Part shown: positions 1-8,305 of the stretch, one piece after another
Layout of the letters: each line of letters begins with the position of its first letter
Position numbering within the stretch: position 1 is the stretch's first letter
From: Methanospirillum lacunae
Lineage (GTDB): Archaea; Halobacteriota; Methanomicrobia; Methanomicrobiales; Methanospirillaceae
Length of the DNA stretch: 64,000 nt
NCBI RefSeq assembly: GCF_003173355.1
Contig: NZ_QGMY01000014.1
Coordinates: 1 to 64,000, forward strand
Reading direction: 5' to 3'
Translations under genes and position numbers: made by a program
The notes under the pieces: model-generated
Database searches by the model: none
Seen by the model: only the letters and a program-made list of their open reading frames with translations
Told to the model about the DNA's origin: nothing

Positions 1-185
1 TATTTTGGAGGATTCAAACATCACTAATAACACATTTATTTTGATTAGTGGCAAAGTTGGGTTCTAATATCCCCATACATTGCATATCGTGAAAAATCCG
101 GGTAAATTTCTCTTATTATCTGAATCCAGATACAATATTTGATTATATCAACGGAGTTATTTTAAAAAATACTGGTGAGGACTGG
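1..185. other. Intergenic left edge with small inverted repeat
   Basis: No convincing coding sequence is visible. CACTAAT at 22-28 is matched by ATTAGTG at 44-50, giving 7-bp arms around a 15-nt AT-rich spacer. It could be a weak hairpin at the end of an upstream gene outside the window, or a protein-binding site. The stretch lies downstream of the leftward HxlR gene, so it probably holds that gene's terminator. Confidence 0.3.
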
Positions 186-539
186 TTAACAGACATCCAT
201 TGTCATTCCTTCAGACTCCAGATACTCAGCCCCCCAGACTCTGATAGCATCAAACACCGGAAAGAGGGCTTTTCCATGTTCAGTCAGGGCATATTCTACC
301 CGGGGAGGGATTTCAGGAAATATGGTTCGTGTAATGATCTTCTGATTTTCAAGTTCGCGGAGATTGAAGGTGAGGGTATTTGAATTCACATTATGCATCT
401 TTTTCTGGAGGTCAGTAAATCTCAGCGGGGAATTTCGAAGGTGCCAGATGATGAGGATCTTCCATTTGCTCCCAAGAGTTTCAATAAACAATTCAACCAG
501 GCATTTTGATTTAATTTCATGTTTTACCGATGATTCCAC
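186..539 (-). CDS. HxlR-family winged-helix regulator
   Basis: A 117-residue protein, the usual length for the HxlR family of small dimeric winged-helix DNA-binding proteins. Family marks are the N-terminal cysteine followed by LGSKWKILIIWHL (about residues 22-34), RFTDLQKKM, the recognition-helix region NSNTLTFNLRELE (about 52-64), and the wing ending in VEYALTEHGKAL. It is divergent from the DUF1847 gene with about 100 bp between them, so it probably controls that gene and itself. HxlR proteins often respond to reactive electrophiles or redox signals. The conserved N-terminal Cys (about residue 13) fits that, but the ligand cannot be read from sequence. Confidence 0.9.
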   Translation of the reverse strand: MESSVKHEIKSKCLVELFIETLGSKWKILIIWHLRNSPLRFTDLQKKMHNVNSNTLTFNLRELENQKIITRTIFPEIPPRVEYALTEHGKALFPVFDAIRVWGAEYLESEGMTMDVC

Positions 540-636
540 AATAGTTATTTTTTGATTACTATATTAATTCTGTTTCTCTGCTTTGAATAAATAACTAAAG
601 GGATAATAAGAACGGTATTCTAAAAGGAGTCAAATC
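540..636. promoter_or_regulatory. Divergent promoter region, HxlR / DUF1847
   Basis: This 97-bp AT-rich spacer separates two divergent starts. It contains ACTATATTAATTC (about 559-571) and AATAAATAACTAAAG (about 586-600), either of which could supply TATA elements. AAAGGAG at 621-627 is a clear Shine-Dalgarno sequence for the rightward ATG at 637. An operator for the HxlR protein is expected here, but I see no strong palindrome. Confidence 0.4.
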
Positions 637-1287
637 ATGGATAAAAATAGCCCTCAATGTGCCAAGTGTCAGATGATGAGATGTGGGTCTCAGGATAAGA
701 CCGGTGGTGTCCCATCCTCCTGTCCAACAGTCCGGTATGCAGATCTCATCGAAGAAGTAAAAGAAAAATACCAGCTCTCTGAAAACCAGGCCGTTATCCA
801 GGGGTGGTATACATTGATGAGTACTATCCTGGATCCTCAAAAACCACGTGAGAAACTATCCTGGACAAGAGTCGATGAGATCATGGAGTATGCGAAAATC
901 CGGGGCATGACAAAAATCGGGATTGCGACGTGTTATGCACTGATGTTTGAATCGAAGTTGCTGACAGATATTCTGGAGATAAACGGGTTTCGGGTTGTTT
1001 CAGTCTCATGTCTCTGTGGAGAGATAGATCCAGAAAGCATGGGAATGCACGGGCCAGTGTTTTGTAACCCAATATTGCAGGCAGAAGTACTGAATAAAGA
1101 AAAAACCGAGTTAAACATCATGGTAGGCCTGTGTGTCGGTCATGATATTCTGTTTCTCCGGTATTGTACTGGAGAAACAACACCTTTGATTGTCAAAGAC
1201 CGGGCACTGGGTCATAATCCCGTTGCTGCTTTATATATGAGCCAAAATGCATTTTACCGGGATCGATTCATACGGAACCGTTCATGA
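637..1287 (+). CDS. DUF1847 cysteine-rich probable metal-binding protein
   Basis: A 216-residue soluble protein that I place in the DUF1847 family. The N-terminus holds CAKCQMMRC (residues 8-16), a CX2CX4C cluster, and further cysteines occur at SSCPTVRYAD, in ATCYAL (about residue 106), in VSCLCGEID and in GLCVGHD. This pattern fits an iron-sulfur or zinc site. GLCVGHDILF followed by the C-terminal KDRALGHNPVAALY is typical of this family, which occurs in anaerobes; the biochemical role is not established. The start has a good ribosome site ending about 10 nt upstream. Divergence from an HxlR regulator suggests induction by a redox or chemical signal. Confidence 0.8.
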   Translation: MDKNSPQCAKCQMMRCGSQDKTGGVPSSCPTVRYADLIEEVKEKYQLSENQAVIQGWYTLMSTILDPQKPREKLSWTRVDEIMEYAKIRGMTKIGIATCYALMFESKLLTDILEINGFRVVSVSCLCGEIDPESMGMHGPVFCNPILQAEVLNKEKTELNIMVGLCVGHDILFLRYCTGETTPLIVKDRALGHNPVAALYMSQNAFYRDRFIRNRS

Positions 1288-1396
1288 TCTACCCATCATC
1301 ACGGATTTGTATACTCAGTATCGGTCAGGTGAGCAGAATTGATCATAGTAATAGTGTCAGCTCAAGAGCCTATTAATCCTTGAAAAAGAAGTATTA

Positions 1397-3724
1397 ATGC
1401 AAATGTCCTTGTTTATATCTGGGGTAGTTATTTCTGATGAACGACCGCTAATGCCAGTAATACCCAGGTTTCACAAGAATTATTCTTATATTGTCAATAT
1501 CGGACTCATTATCTTTATCATTTTGGTTTTGATACAGGCATTATGTCCTGTAGTATCTGCAGAAGATCCAACTCACTTTCAAAACACATCACCAGTTTTA
1601 GATCATCCTAAAAAAACTATCCTCTTTGTAAGCGATACATCAAATAAATACCCTATATTCCAACTTTGGGAAAAGGGACTGGCACAAGGACTAGCAAAAG
1701 AGAAGGACTTTACAATTGATCTTGTTGTTGAACCCCTGGATATCATCCGATATAAGGACCCCGTATATATTGATCAGATGATCACTCTCTATCAATATAA
1801 ACTTGAAAAGTTGAAACCCGATGCCATATTTACATTTAATCAAGAATCACTGGATATTTTACGTCGCACAAATAGTACATACATACAAAACATTCCCATT
1901 ATCACCACTCGGATGAATGGTACAGATAATCCACCAAATATCCTCCTTATCCCATCATTTCCCATTTTTTTTAACCAAACCATCGAAATGGCTCTCTCAC
2001 TCTTACCTGATACCAGGCATGTTTACATCATCGCTGGAAATAACCCATCAGACAATGCTGATACCCTTCAAGTAAAACAGTCAATCGATCAAATGGAACT
2101 GAAAGTTCCTGTTGAGTATTTAACAAATCTTACACTTGAAGAGTTAGAACAGCGGGTATCCAGTCTGCCAGATAAGTCAATTATCTATTATATAAGATAT
2201 TCAGGTGATTCACAGGGCAATTATTACATCCCTACAGATATTGTTAGCAAAATCAGGGAGATAACAGATGTTCCGATATTTGGCGGAACTGATACATATA
2301 TTGGTAAAGGAATCGTAGGGGGTTATATCCCCAGTACTCCCATTAGGGGAGAAATGGTTGCACAGACCATTATTGATTATTTACATGGTAAAACTCCAGG
2401 AGATTCATATTTCCGTCCTTCTGAATATATGCAATATGTTTTCGACTGGAGGGAGATCAAACGGCTTGGGATTAATCAATCAAATCTCCCAAAAAATGCT
2501 CAGATATTGTATAAAGAAGACAATATCTACGAGAAATATTACGGCCCCATCCTTCTGGTCATTTTTATCATTTTCGTAGAGTCACTTCTCATAACCGGGC
2601 TTCTCATCAATCGAAGAAATCGTATTCTGGCAGAACGAAATCTCAAAGAAAGTGAAGAAAGGTTCCGTGTTCTTGTAGAACAGGCACCTGAAGCCATTAC
2701 CGTGATTGATATTGAGAATAACCAGTTTATTAATGCAAATAGGAATGCTGAACGATTATTTGGATATAATCGGGATGAAATACTCAAACATGGCCTGAAC
2801 CTGCTTTGTCCCCCTGACTCAACAGACTCCATACAGATCAACCGAAGTATACAAGACAAGATGGAAAAAGTAATGAGTGGGGAAGAAGTCATTTTTGAGC
2901 AGACTATCAGGAGTATAGATGGCGTCAGCACTCCCTGCGAAATTAGATTTGTCAAACTCCCTTCTCAAAAAGCACAATTAATCAGGGCTAGTTATATCGA
3001 TATCTCCAGTTATAAACAGACAGAGGCAGAACTTGAACATCGGGTACAAACCCGAACAAATGAGTTACAAATCGCTCAGGAAGCATTCAAACAGGCCAAT
3101 ATCAAGTTGAATCTGCTTTCAAGAATTACGAGGCATGATATCCTGAACGGGGTTACCGCTCTACTTGGATATCTTGAGATGTCCCGTGATTTGAAGCCAA
3201 GTGAACAAATTGATGAGTACCTGAAGAGTTGTCTCAATATCACGAAGATTATTCAGAGCCAGATTGATTTCACCAGTGTTTATGATAACATCGGAACAGA
3301 ATCCCCTAAATGGCAGAATATTGAATTAATTCTGGAAAAAATTAAGAGTAATTTTTCAACTCAACTCAATTTCCATGGTAATGTACATGGTATTGAGATC
3401 TATGCAGATCCGCTCCTGGAGAAGGTATTTTTCACATTTATTGAGAATACTATCAGACATAGTGTACATGCAACAGACATATGGGCATCATATGAATTGA
3501 ACAATACCGATCTCATCATACGGTATGAGGATAATGGCATTGGGGTGCCAAATTCAGATAAAAAGAAGATATTTAAACGAGGTTTTGGAAAAAACACGGG
3601 ATTTGGACTTTTCATATCTCAGGAGATACTTGCCATTACACAATTAAACATTGAAGAGAATGGCGAAGAAGGTAAAGGAGTACGATTTGAAATTACTGTC
3701 CCACAAAAACAGTATAAACTCTGA
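1397..3724 (+). CDS. Sensor histidine kinase with ABC-substrate-binding-like sensor domain
   Basis: A 775-residue membrane kinase. In order: an N-terminal signal/TM segment (about 27-50); an extracytoplasmic region (about 70-375) resembling the ABC_sub_bind (TrpX-like) fold, with a KTILFVSDTSNKYP start and a GGTDTYIGKGIVGGYIPS stretch; a second TM helix (about 381-403); a coil; one PAS domain (about 420-540); the archaeal phospho-acceptor helix RITRHDILNGV (about 573-583); and a HATPase domain with N-box ENTIRHS, G1 DNGIGV and G2 GKNTGFGLF. All catalytic boxes look intact. It probably senses a small ligand outside the cell. The neighbourhood offers no obvious cognate regulator; the nearest receiver is about 4 kb away. 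An internal ATG at 1451 is an alternative start, and neither has a strong ribosome site. A paralogue lies at 12086-14383. Confidence 0.87.
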   Translation: MQMSLFISGVVISDERPLMPVIPRFHKNYSYIVNIGLIIFIILVLIQALCPVVSAEDPTHFQNTSPVLDHPKKTILFVSDTSNKYPIFQLWEKGLAQGLAKEKDFTIDLVVEPLDIIRYKDPVYIDQMITLYQYKLEKLKPDAIFTFNQESLDILRRTNSTYIQNIPIITTRMNGTDNPPNILLIPSFPIFFNQTIEMALSLLPDTRHVYIIAGNNPSDNADTLQVKQSIDQMELKVPVEYLTNLTLEELEQRVSSLPDKSIIYYIRYSGDSQGNYYIPTDIVSKIREITDVPIFGGTDTYIGKGIVGGYIPSTPIRGEMVAQTIIDYLHGKTPGDSYFRPSEYMQYVFDWREIKRLGINQSNLPKNAQILYKEDNIYEKYYGPILLVIFIIFVESLLITGLLINRRNRILAERNLKESEERFRVLVEQAPEAITVIDIENNQFINANRNAERLFGYNRDEILKHGLNLLCPPDSTDSIQINRSIQDKMEKVMSGEEVIFEQTIRSIDGVSTPCEIRFVKLPSQKAQLIRASYIDISSYKQTEAELEHRVQTRTNELQIAQEAFKQANIKLNLLSRITRHDILNGVTALLGYLEMSRDLKPSEQIDEYLKSCLNITKIIQSQIDFTSVYDNIGTESPKWQNIELILEKIKSNFSTQLNFHGNVHGIEIYADPLLEKVFFTFIENTIRHSVHATDIWASYELNNTDLIIRYEDNGIGVPNSDKKKIFKRGFGKNTGFGLFISQEILAITQLNIEENGEEGKGVRFEITVPQKQYKL

Positions 3725-4107
3725 ATCGCACTACATATTCCTGAACTTAATGAATCAGGTAAAATATCAAGTATCTGGAGAAAAACCATAATCCATGAGA
3801 TGTCTTCCGATAACAAAAGGAAAAACACGCAATGGTATAATCTGGGCTGTATCCCCACCAGTCTTCATGGATTATGGAATTAAAAGTACTGATAGTGTTT
3901 CCTATTTTTCAATCAAGATAACATCACGTTAAATCTGTTTTAATGCAATATTTCACCGGTTGATAATCGTTAATTTGAGTATGTTCTTTCATAACATTTG
4001 AGCGTTCTGATACACAATTCAAAAGATTTAGTAAAAGATCTGTATTATATCTCATAATCTCATCATATACATTCAGAGCATTGAATTTCATTTCAGGGGA
4101 ATCTCAT
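3725..4107. other. Gene-poor spacer before the papain-like protease
   Basis: About 380 bp without a supportable gene. A 45-codon open stretch starting near 3797 has no ribosome site and I recognise nothing in it. The right half is AT-rich and presumably carries the protease promoter; AGGGGAATC just upstream of 4108 is the probable ribosome site. Confidence 0.35.
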
Positions 4108-5865
4108 ATGACCATCAAAATAACCACAAATCCCATTCAGAGTGGGCAGGTAATCCATAGAAAAAAATTCCCCTTCAATGAAAGAGTAATATCAAAATGT
4201 TTAGTTGTTTTTATACTCTTTATCCTTTCAGGCTGCATACTCCTTGTAGTATCTCCAGCAGCGGCACAAAACCCGGATAATAATAATACATCAGGAAGCA
4301 ATTTCAGTTTGAATGGTTTATCACAGGGTCTTCAGACAAACAATTCATCCATTGTCCCCCAGATTTCAAATCATACCAATGCTTCATCAATACCAGAATC
4401 ACAGGAGGATGTTTCTGAACAGACAATTCACAACTGTGTAAATTGCACGACCAGTAATGAATTGTACACCAGTTGGGATAAAATGCCCCGGATTAGTCAG
4501 AACGAAGAGACAGAGAAAATTGATGCGATAAATAAGAATATTACCAGGGAACGGAGGGACTGGGTGGCCGGTCATACTTCGGTCTCAAACCTGACACCAA
4601 AAGCATTCAACCAGTTACTGGGATTTAAACTTCCAGCAGAACTGAATAACACATTCTCCTCAAACTTAACCGTATCAACAGAGGCTGCAGATGATGTATC
4701 TTTTAGTTCACTCCCATCCTCTTTCACCTGGAGGGATAATGGTGGTGATTATACAACACCAGTCCGTAGTCAGGGTTCCTGTGGTTCCTGTTGGGCATTT
4801 GCCTCAACGGCAGTATTTGAATCATTTTATGAACGCCTATACCAAAACCCATCATTAAATCCTGATTTTTCAGAACAGTACCTGGTGAGTTGTTCAGATG
4901 CAGGATCATGTGCTGGGGGATATAATGCAATCAGATACTTCATTGACTATTCAGGAGGCGGAGGAGTCGGGACTGTCCTGGAGTCTGTCTATCCCTATAC
5001 AGCATCCGATTCAACGTGTATTAATTTGAATGGGTATACCCGATATAAGGCACCAAGCGGAACATTCTCAAGTGGGGCAACATTCCCCTCTGTTACTCAA
5101 CTGAAGCGGTATTTGTATACCTACGGCCCTCTCCTGATTTCTCTTGGAGTAGATAGTTCCTTTAGTGCATACACCGGGGGGATATACTCCAGTTCATATA
5201 GCGGAGAAGTCAATCATGTTGTCCTTCTTGTTGGATGGGGAACAACAAGCAGTGGTTCTACGTATTGGATCTGTAAAAACTCCTGGGGATCAGGATGGGG
5301 GGAATCTGGTTTTTTCAGGATTCTTGATGGTTCAAACTATATTGGCACGTATATTGCCTATATGGGATATTCCTCCCTGACTAAACCGACAGTTTCATCA
5401 ATCACACCACCCACAGGAACCACGGGAACAACAATATCAATAACAAATCTTTCTGGTTCGAATTTTTATACTGATTCTCATATAACGCTGACTAAATCAG
5501 GATATACTACCATTGATGCCACCGATGAATCATTAAGCTCAACAATGAAAATGACAGGGAAGATAGATCTTTCAGGGGCAGTCCCTGGTTCCAGGAATGT
5601 AGTGGTGACCAACTCAGATGGAACGACCGGGACACTGACTAACGGGTTTACCATACTCCCAAATATTTCTGCACGATTTTTCGGTGTTCCCGAGACCAGC
5701 GTCTATCCCTATACTGTGCATTTTTATGATGTATCTGAAGGTAATCCAATCTCCCGGATTTGGAATTTCGGTGATGGAAATACCTCGACCGAAAAAAATG
5801 TCACCCATACATACACGAAGGTAGGAAACTCTACAATCACCTTAACTGTGTATGATGGATATTAA
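4108..5865 (+). CDS. Secreted papain-like (C1A) cysteine protease with IPT/TIG and PKD domains
   Basis: The ATG at 4108 is preferred over an upstream in-frame TTG (4081) because AGGGGA lies about 9 nt upstream; this gives 585 residues. An N-terminal hydrophobic export segment (about 28-52) is followed by a Ser/Asn/Thr-rich linker and a propeptide-like stretch (KAFNQLLGFKLP). The C1A catalytic domain carries QGSCGSCWAFAS (active Cys and preceding oxyanion Gln), NHVVLLVGWG (His) and YWICKNSWGSGWGE (Asn). Next come an IPT/TIG-like Ig domain (PTVSSITPPTGTTG to GFTILP) and a C-terminal PKD domain (ARFFGVPET to ITLTVYDGY). There is no C-terminal anchor, so it is probably released or held on the S-layer through the Ig-like domains. 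The PKD domain closely resembles that of the subtilase at 43332. Confidence 0.9.
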   Translation: MTIKITTNPIQSGQVIHRKKFPFNERVISKCLVVFILFILSGCILLVVSPAAAQNPDNNNTSGSNFSLNGLSQGLQTNNSSIVPQISNHTNASSIPESQEDVSEQTIHNCVNCTTSNELYTSWDKMPRISQNEETEKIDAINKNITRERRDWVAGHTSVSNLTPKAFNQLLGFKLPAELNNTFSSNLTVSTEAADDVSFSSLPSSFTWRDNGGDYTTPVRSQGSCGSCWAFASTAVFESFYERLYQNPSLNPDFSEQYLVSCSDAGSCAGGYNAIRYFIDYSGGGGVGTVLESVYPYTASDSTCINLNGYTRYKAPSGTFSSGATFPSVTQLKRYLYTYGPLLISLGVDSSFSAYTGGIYSSSYSGEVNHVVLLVGWGTTSSGSTYWICKNSWGSGWGESGFFRILDGSNYIGTYIAYMGYSSLTKPTVSSITPPTGTTGTTISITNLSGSNFYTDSHITLTKSGYTTIDATDESLSSTMKMTGKIDLSGAVPGSRNVVVTNSDGTTGTLTNGFTILPNISARFFGVPETSVYPYTVHFYDVSEGNPISRIWNFGDGNTSTEKNVTHTYTKVGNSTITLTVYDGY

Positions 5866-5979
5866 TCGAGTATATGGATTTAAAGAGTTTTCAAGCCGTA
5901 TCCTAATGATACTCCTTTTTTAAATCCCTGAATAGATGCATTCCATACTCCTCTATCTCCAGTTTTATCGACTTGAAAA

Positions 5980-6732
5980 TTACTCCCGTACAATGGAGTC
6001 CTCTGCCTCTGTAAACGGATTTGTCCTGATTGCAAGTGAGAACAGGTATGGATAATCAGCCTTTAAGTATTCCAGATATGTTATCCATACCGGAACAATT
6101 TGGGAATAGATCCGTGTTATGTCACCTGAAAGGTGGATGAGATCACTATCAGGCAAGTCTTCACACATTCCACGGTGTTTTAATTCATCGGTCAGATGAA
6201 ACACTGCCTGCAGAACATCAGTGAACGATTCATGCTCTAATAGAAAGGGATTTTCCAGTAACCTGACGAGGAAATCCTCTTTGCTTATAAGCATCTCCCG
6301 AAGAATAAGAAGATCATTGCATGAGAACTGAACTTTGTATTGGGCCTTCATTGACTCTTTTTTCTTACGGACATATATAGAGTGATCCCAGGTTTTCAAT
6401 GATGAATAAAATTCCATTTTAGCCTGAAAATCCATGTCCCGGATTGAGAAAAATCTCATAAGAGGTGCTCCTATCTCTGAAAAAAACAAACCGATAACCA
6501 TATTGAGTTTATTGAGTTTGCTTTTTCGGGCCTGTCTTTCCAATAACTGGTGAAGAATGAGGGTGACAAGAAGAACCTCAATCGGGAGGAAGGCAAGATC
6601 ATGGAGAGTATATATCAGAATGTGATCAAGGTCATGAAATGCCAGGTAATGGAGAGCAAACAGCGCTAAAGAGGAGAAGAGAAGACATATTGCAAAAACC
6701 GTGAGCCAGTTTTTGTTTGATACCATGCACAT
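5980..6732 (-). CDS. Unrecognised protein with two N-terminal membrane helices
   Basis: A 250-residue protein I cannot assign. Two hydrophobic segments (about residues 9-28 and 42-63) flank a short loop with HYLAFHDLDH. A basic stretch (ERQARKSKLNKLNM) and a long, mostly helical cytoplasmic domain follow. The N-terminus can be read from any of two closely spaced ATGs (MCMV), and no ribosome site separates them. It is convergent with the protease to its left and divergent from the small secreted protein to its right. The layout resembles small membrane-anchored regulators, but there is no catalytic motif to support a function. Confidence 0.65.
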   Translation of the reverse strand: MCMVSNKNWLTVFAICLLFSSLALFALHYLAFHDLDHILIYTLHDLAFLPIEVLLVTLILHQLLERQARKSKLNKLNMVIGLFFSEIGAPLMRFFSIRDMDFQAKMEFYSSLKTWDHSIYVRKKKESMKAQYKVQFSCNDLLILREMLISKEDFLVRLLENPFLLEHESFTDVLQAVFHLTDELKHRGMCEDLPDSDLIHLSGDITRIYSQIVPVWITYLEYLKADYPYLFSLAIRTNPFTEAEDSIVRE

Positions 6733-6928
6733 ACATTAGGGTTAGCAAGTATGTTTCTTTCGATAATGGATGATCCGAACACCCATCAAATGTATCAGAG
6801 TTCTGTATGAATGCATATGTGGGTGGTGATGCAAAATAACAGGATTAATAATGTATTCAATTCTCATTATTATCTATAATCCTGATGTCGGTATCAGGAT
6901 GAATCCGTGTATATCAGATTGAGGTACC

Positions 6929-7390
6929 ATGAGTAATAATGCAATTAAAGTTGTAAGTATCCTTTTTGCTGTAATGATAATACTGCTCCCAATGAGTTGG
7001 GCATTTGTTGTAACTCAGACACCGGGACCGTATTTTGCAACCGAATCAAACCAGGTGCTTGATGCATTAAAGGCAGCAGGCCTCAATTATTGTGAACAGA
7101 CCGAATCAACCTGGCAGGTTACCGGAGCTCAGGGAGGAAAGAGTGTCCGTATCTCTTCTGACTGTTCCAAGAAGTCATCTGACACAACGATATTCATCCA
7201 CACTCAAAAGTTTGACTCAGCCCAGGATCGTGACGACGCGGTCAGATTAATACAGAAAACCATAAACATGAACGACCTCAACGGAGGAGTCTACACCTAT
7301 GGTTCATATGTCATTGCAGTTCAGGGACCAACCGGAGGAAAACCAATATCTGAAACACTGAGTCAGGTAAAGGCTGCATTACAGAAATAA
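6929..7390 (+). CDS. Small secreted protein of unknown function
   Basis: A 153-residue protein with a clear signal-like hydrophobic segment (about 7-27, VSILFAVMIILLPMSWAF), then a soluble domain with two cysteines (NYC and SDC, about residues 56 and 77) that could form a disulfide outside the cell. GAGGT at about 6921 precedes the ATG at 6929. The body has the look of a compact alpha/beta fold with repeated Gly-Gly turns (GAQGGKS, NDLNGGVYTYGS, PTGGKP). No family recognised. Confidence 0.65.
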   Translation: MSNNAIKVVSILFAVMIILLPMSWAFVVTQTPGPYFATESNQVLDALKAAGLNYCEQTESTWQVTGAQGGKSVRISSDCSKKSSDTTIFIHTQKFDSAQDRDDAVRLIQKTINMNDLNGGVYTYGSYVIAVQGPTGGKPISETLSQVKAALQK

Positions 7391-7396
7391 CACATC

Positions 7397-7406
7397 TTCT
7401 TTTTTT
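7397..7406 (+). terminator. T-rich terminator after the small secreted protein
   Basis: A run of T residues (TTCTTTTTTT) starts about 7 nt after the TAA of the small secreted protein. Archaeal RNA polymerase terminates on such U-tracts without needing a hairpin. Confidence 0.5.
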
Positions 7407-7617
7407 CTCAAAAACGAGTTTATTGTAAACCAACATCAGCCACAATATATTTGCTTTTCTATAAAAACCATTAACATCGAGACGATATGAGTTAAAAAGA
7501 AGAAAACAGGAAATATATTTGCATATATCAAAAAAGGGGACTATTCAAAGTTTTAATGCGGATCTGAGAAAATATAATTCTACTTAAAAGCAGAGTCACG
7601 ATCAAATTTAATACGGG

Positions 7618-8067
7618 TCATTCATAGGATAACCGACGATTAATACACCCTATCAATGTATCATACATGCACCGAGGTTCTGTCCCTTTCTCCAGAAACA
7701 GTATTTTCTCTGATATTGTGTGAATACTTTTAATTTCAGCCTCGGTTTTGTGTGAATGAATGACAAATGGAGTTGTATCACCTCTATACCTGATAGTTTC
7801 TAAAAATGCAATTCCATTTACCACTGGCATTTCATAGTCTGACATGATGACATCATACCTGCACTCCTTTAATTTTTCAAGACCTATTTGAGCTGAACAG
7901 GCAGTATCTATCACAAAAATGCTGAAACGTTCAAGTAAACGTTTTGTTATAAAGAGAATCTCTTCGTCATCATCAACAATGAGAAGGTGAAACTGAGGGA
8001 ACGGATGAATACGGTCATACATATGCATTGGATACAGGAAATCCCTGGAAGATGCAAATTCATCCAT
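7618..8067 (-). CDS. Stand-alone response-regulator receiver
   Basis: A single-domain receiver of about 149 residues. LLIVDDDEEIL gives the acidic Mg2+ pocket, IMSDYEMPVVNG the phospho-acceptor Asp, and FLEKGTEP the conserved Lys. The usual Thr/Ser after beta4 lies in FVIHSHKTEAEI and is not in canonical form. There is no output domain, so it must act by protein contact. I choose the ATG at 8067 because GGTGA lies 6 nt upstream; an in-frame GTG at 8079 and ATGs at 8028/8022 are alternatives. A short extension (about 25 residues) precedes the fold. It is the only receiver in a window with several histidine kinases, so it may serve more than one of them. Confidence 0.87.
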   Translation of the reverse strand: MDEFASSRDFLYPMHMYDRIHPFPQFHLLIVDDDEEILFITKRLLERFSIFVIDTACSAQIGLEKLKECRYDVIMSDYEMPVVNGIAFLETIRYRGDTTPFVIHSHKTEAEIKSIHTISEKILFLEKGTEPRCMYDTLIGCINRRLSYE

Positions 8068-8255
8068 GCAATTCACCACAGTCTCTATATATTATCTTCA
8101 AAGAACCCGGAGTTTTATTAGAGATACATGAAACAACAAAGGTATCATGATATTGGAGATGCAAAATGGGTTTTTTTGCATAATGATGAGATCATATTTC
8201 TCCCCTAAAAAACTTTCAATACTTTTTTGCAAGCCAAGTATTTATATTATTGACT

Positions 8256-8267
8256 AGTGGCGCCACT
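8256..8267. promoter_or_regulatory. 12-bp perfect palindrome upstream of the HTH-PAS gene
   Basis: AGTGGCGCCACT is a perfect dyad in otherwise AT-rich DNA, about 38 bp upstream of the ATG at 8306 and just after a TATA-like TTTATATTATTG (8241-8252). That position is where a regulator would block the transcription start. Autoregulation by the downstream HTH protein is a reasonable guess. Confidence 0.4.
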
Positions 8268-8305
8268 TAGCATTCAAGTATATATTGAATAATGTGGTTT
8301 ATCGT

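Noticed and set aside
3797-3934. 45-codon open stretch after the first kinase
   Set aside because: No ribosome site, no recognisable family and close to the length expected by chance in AT-rich DNA.
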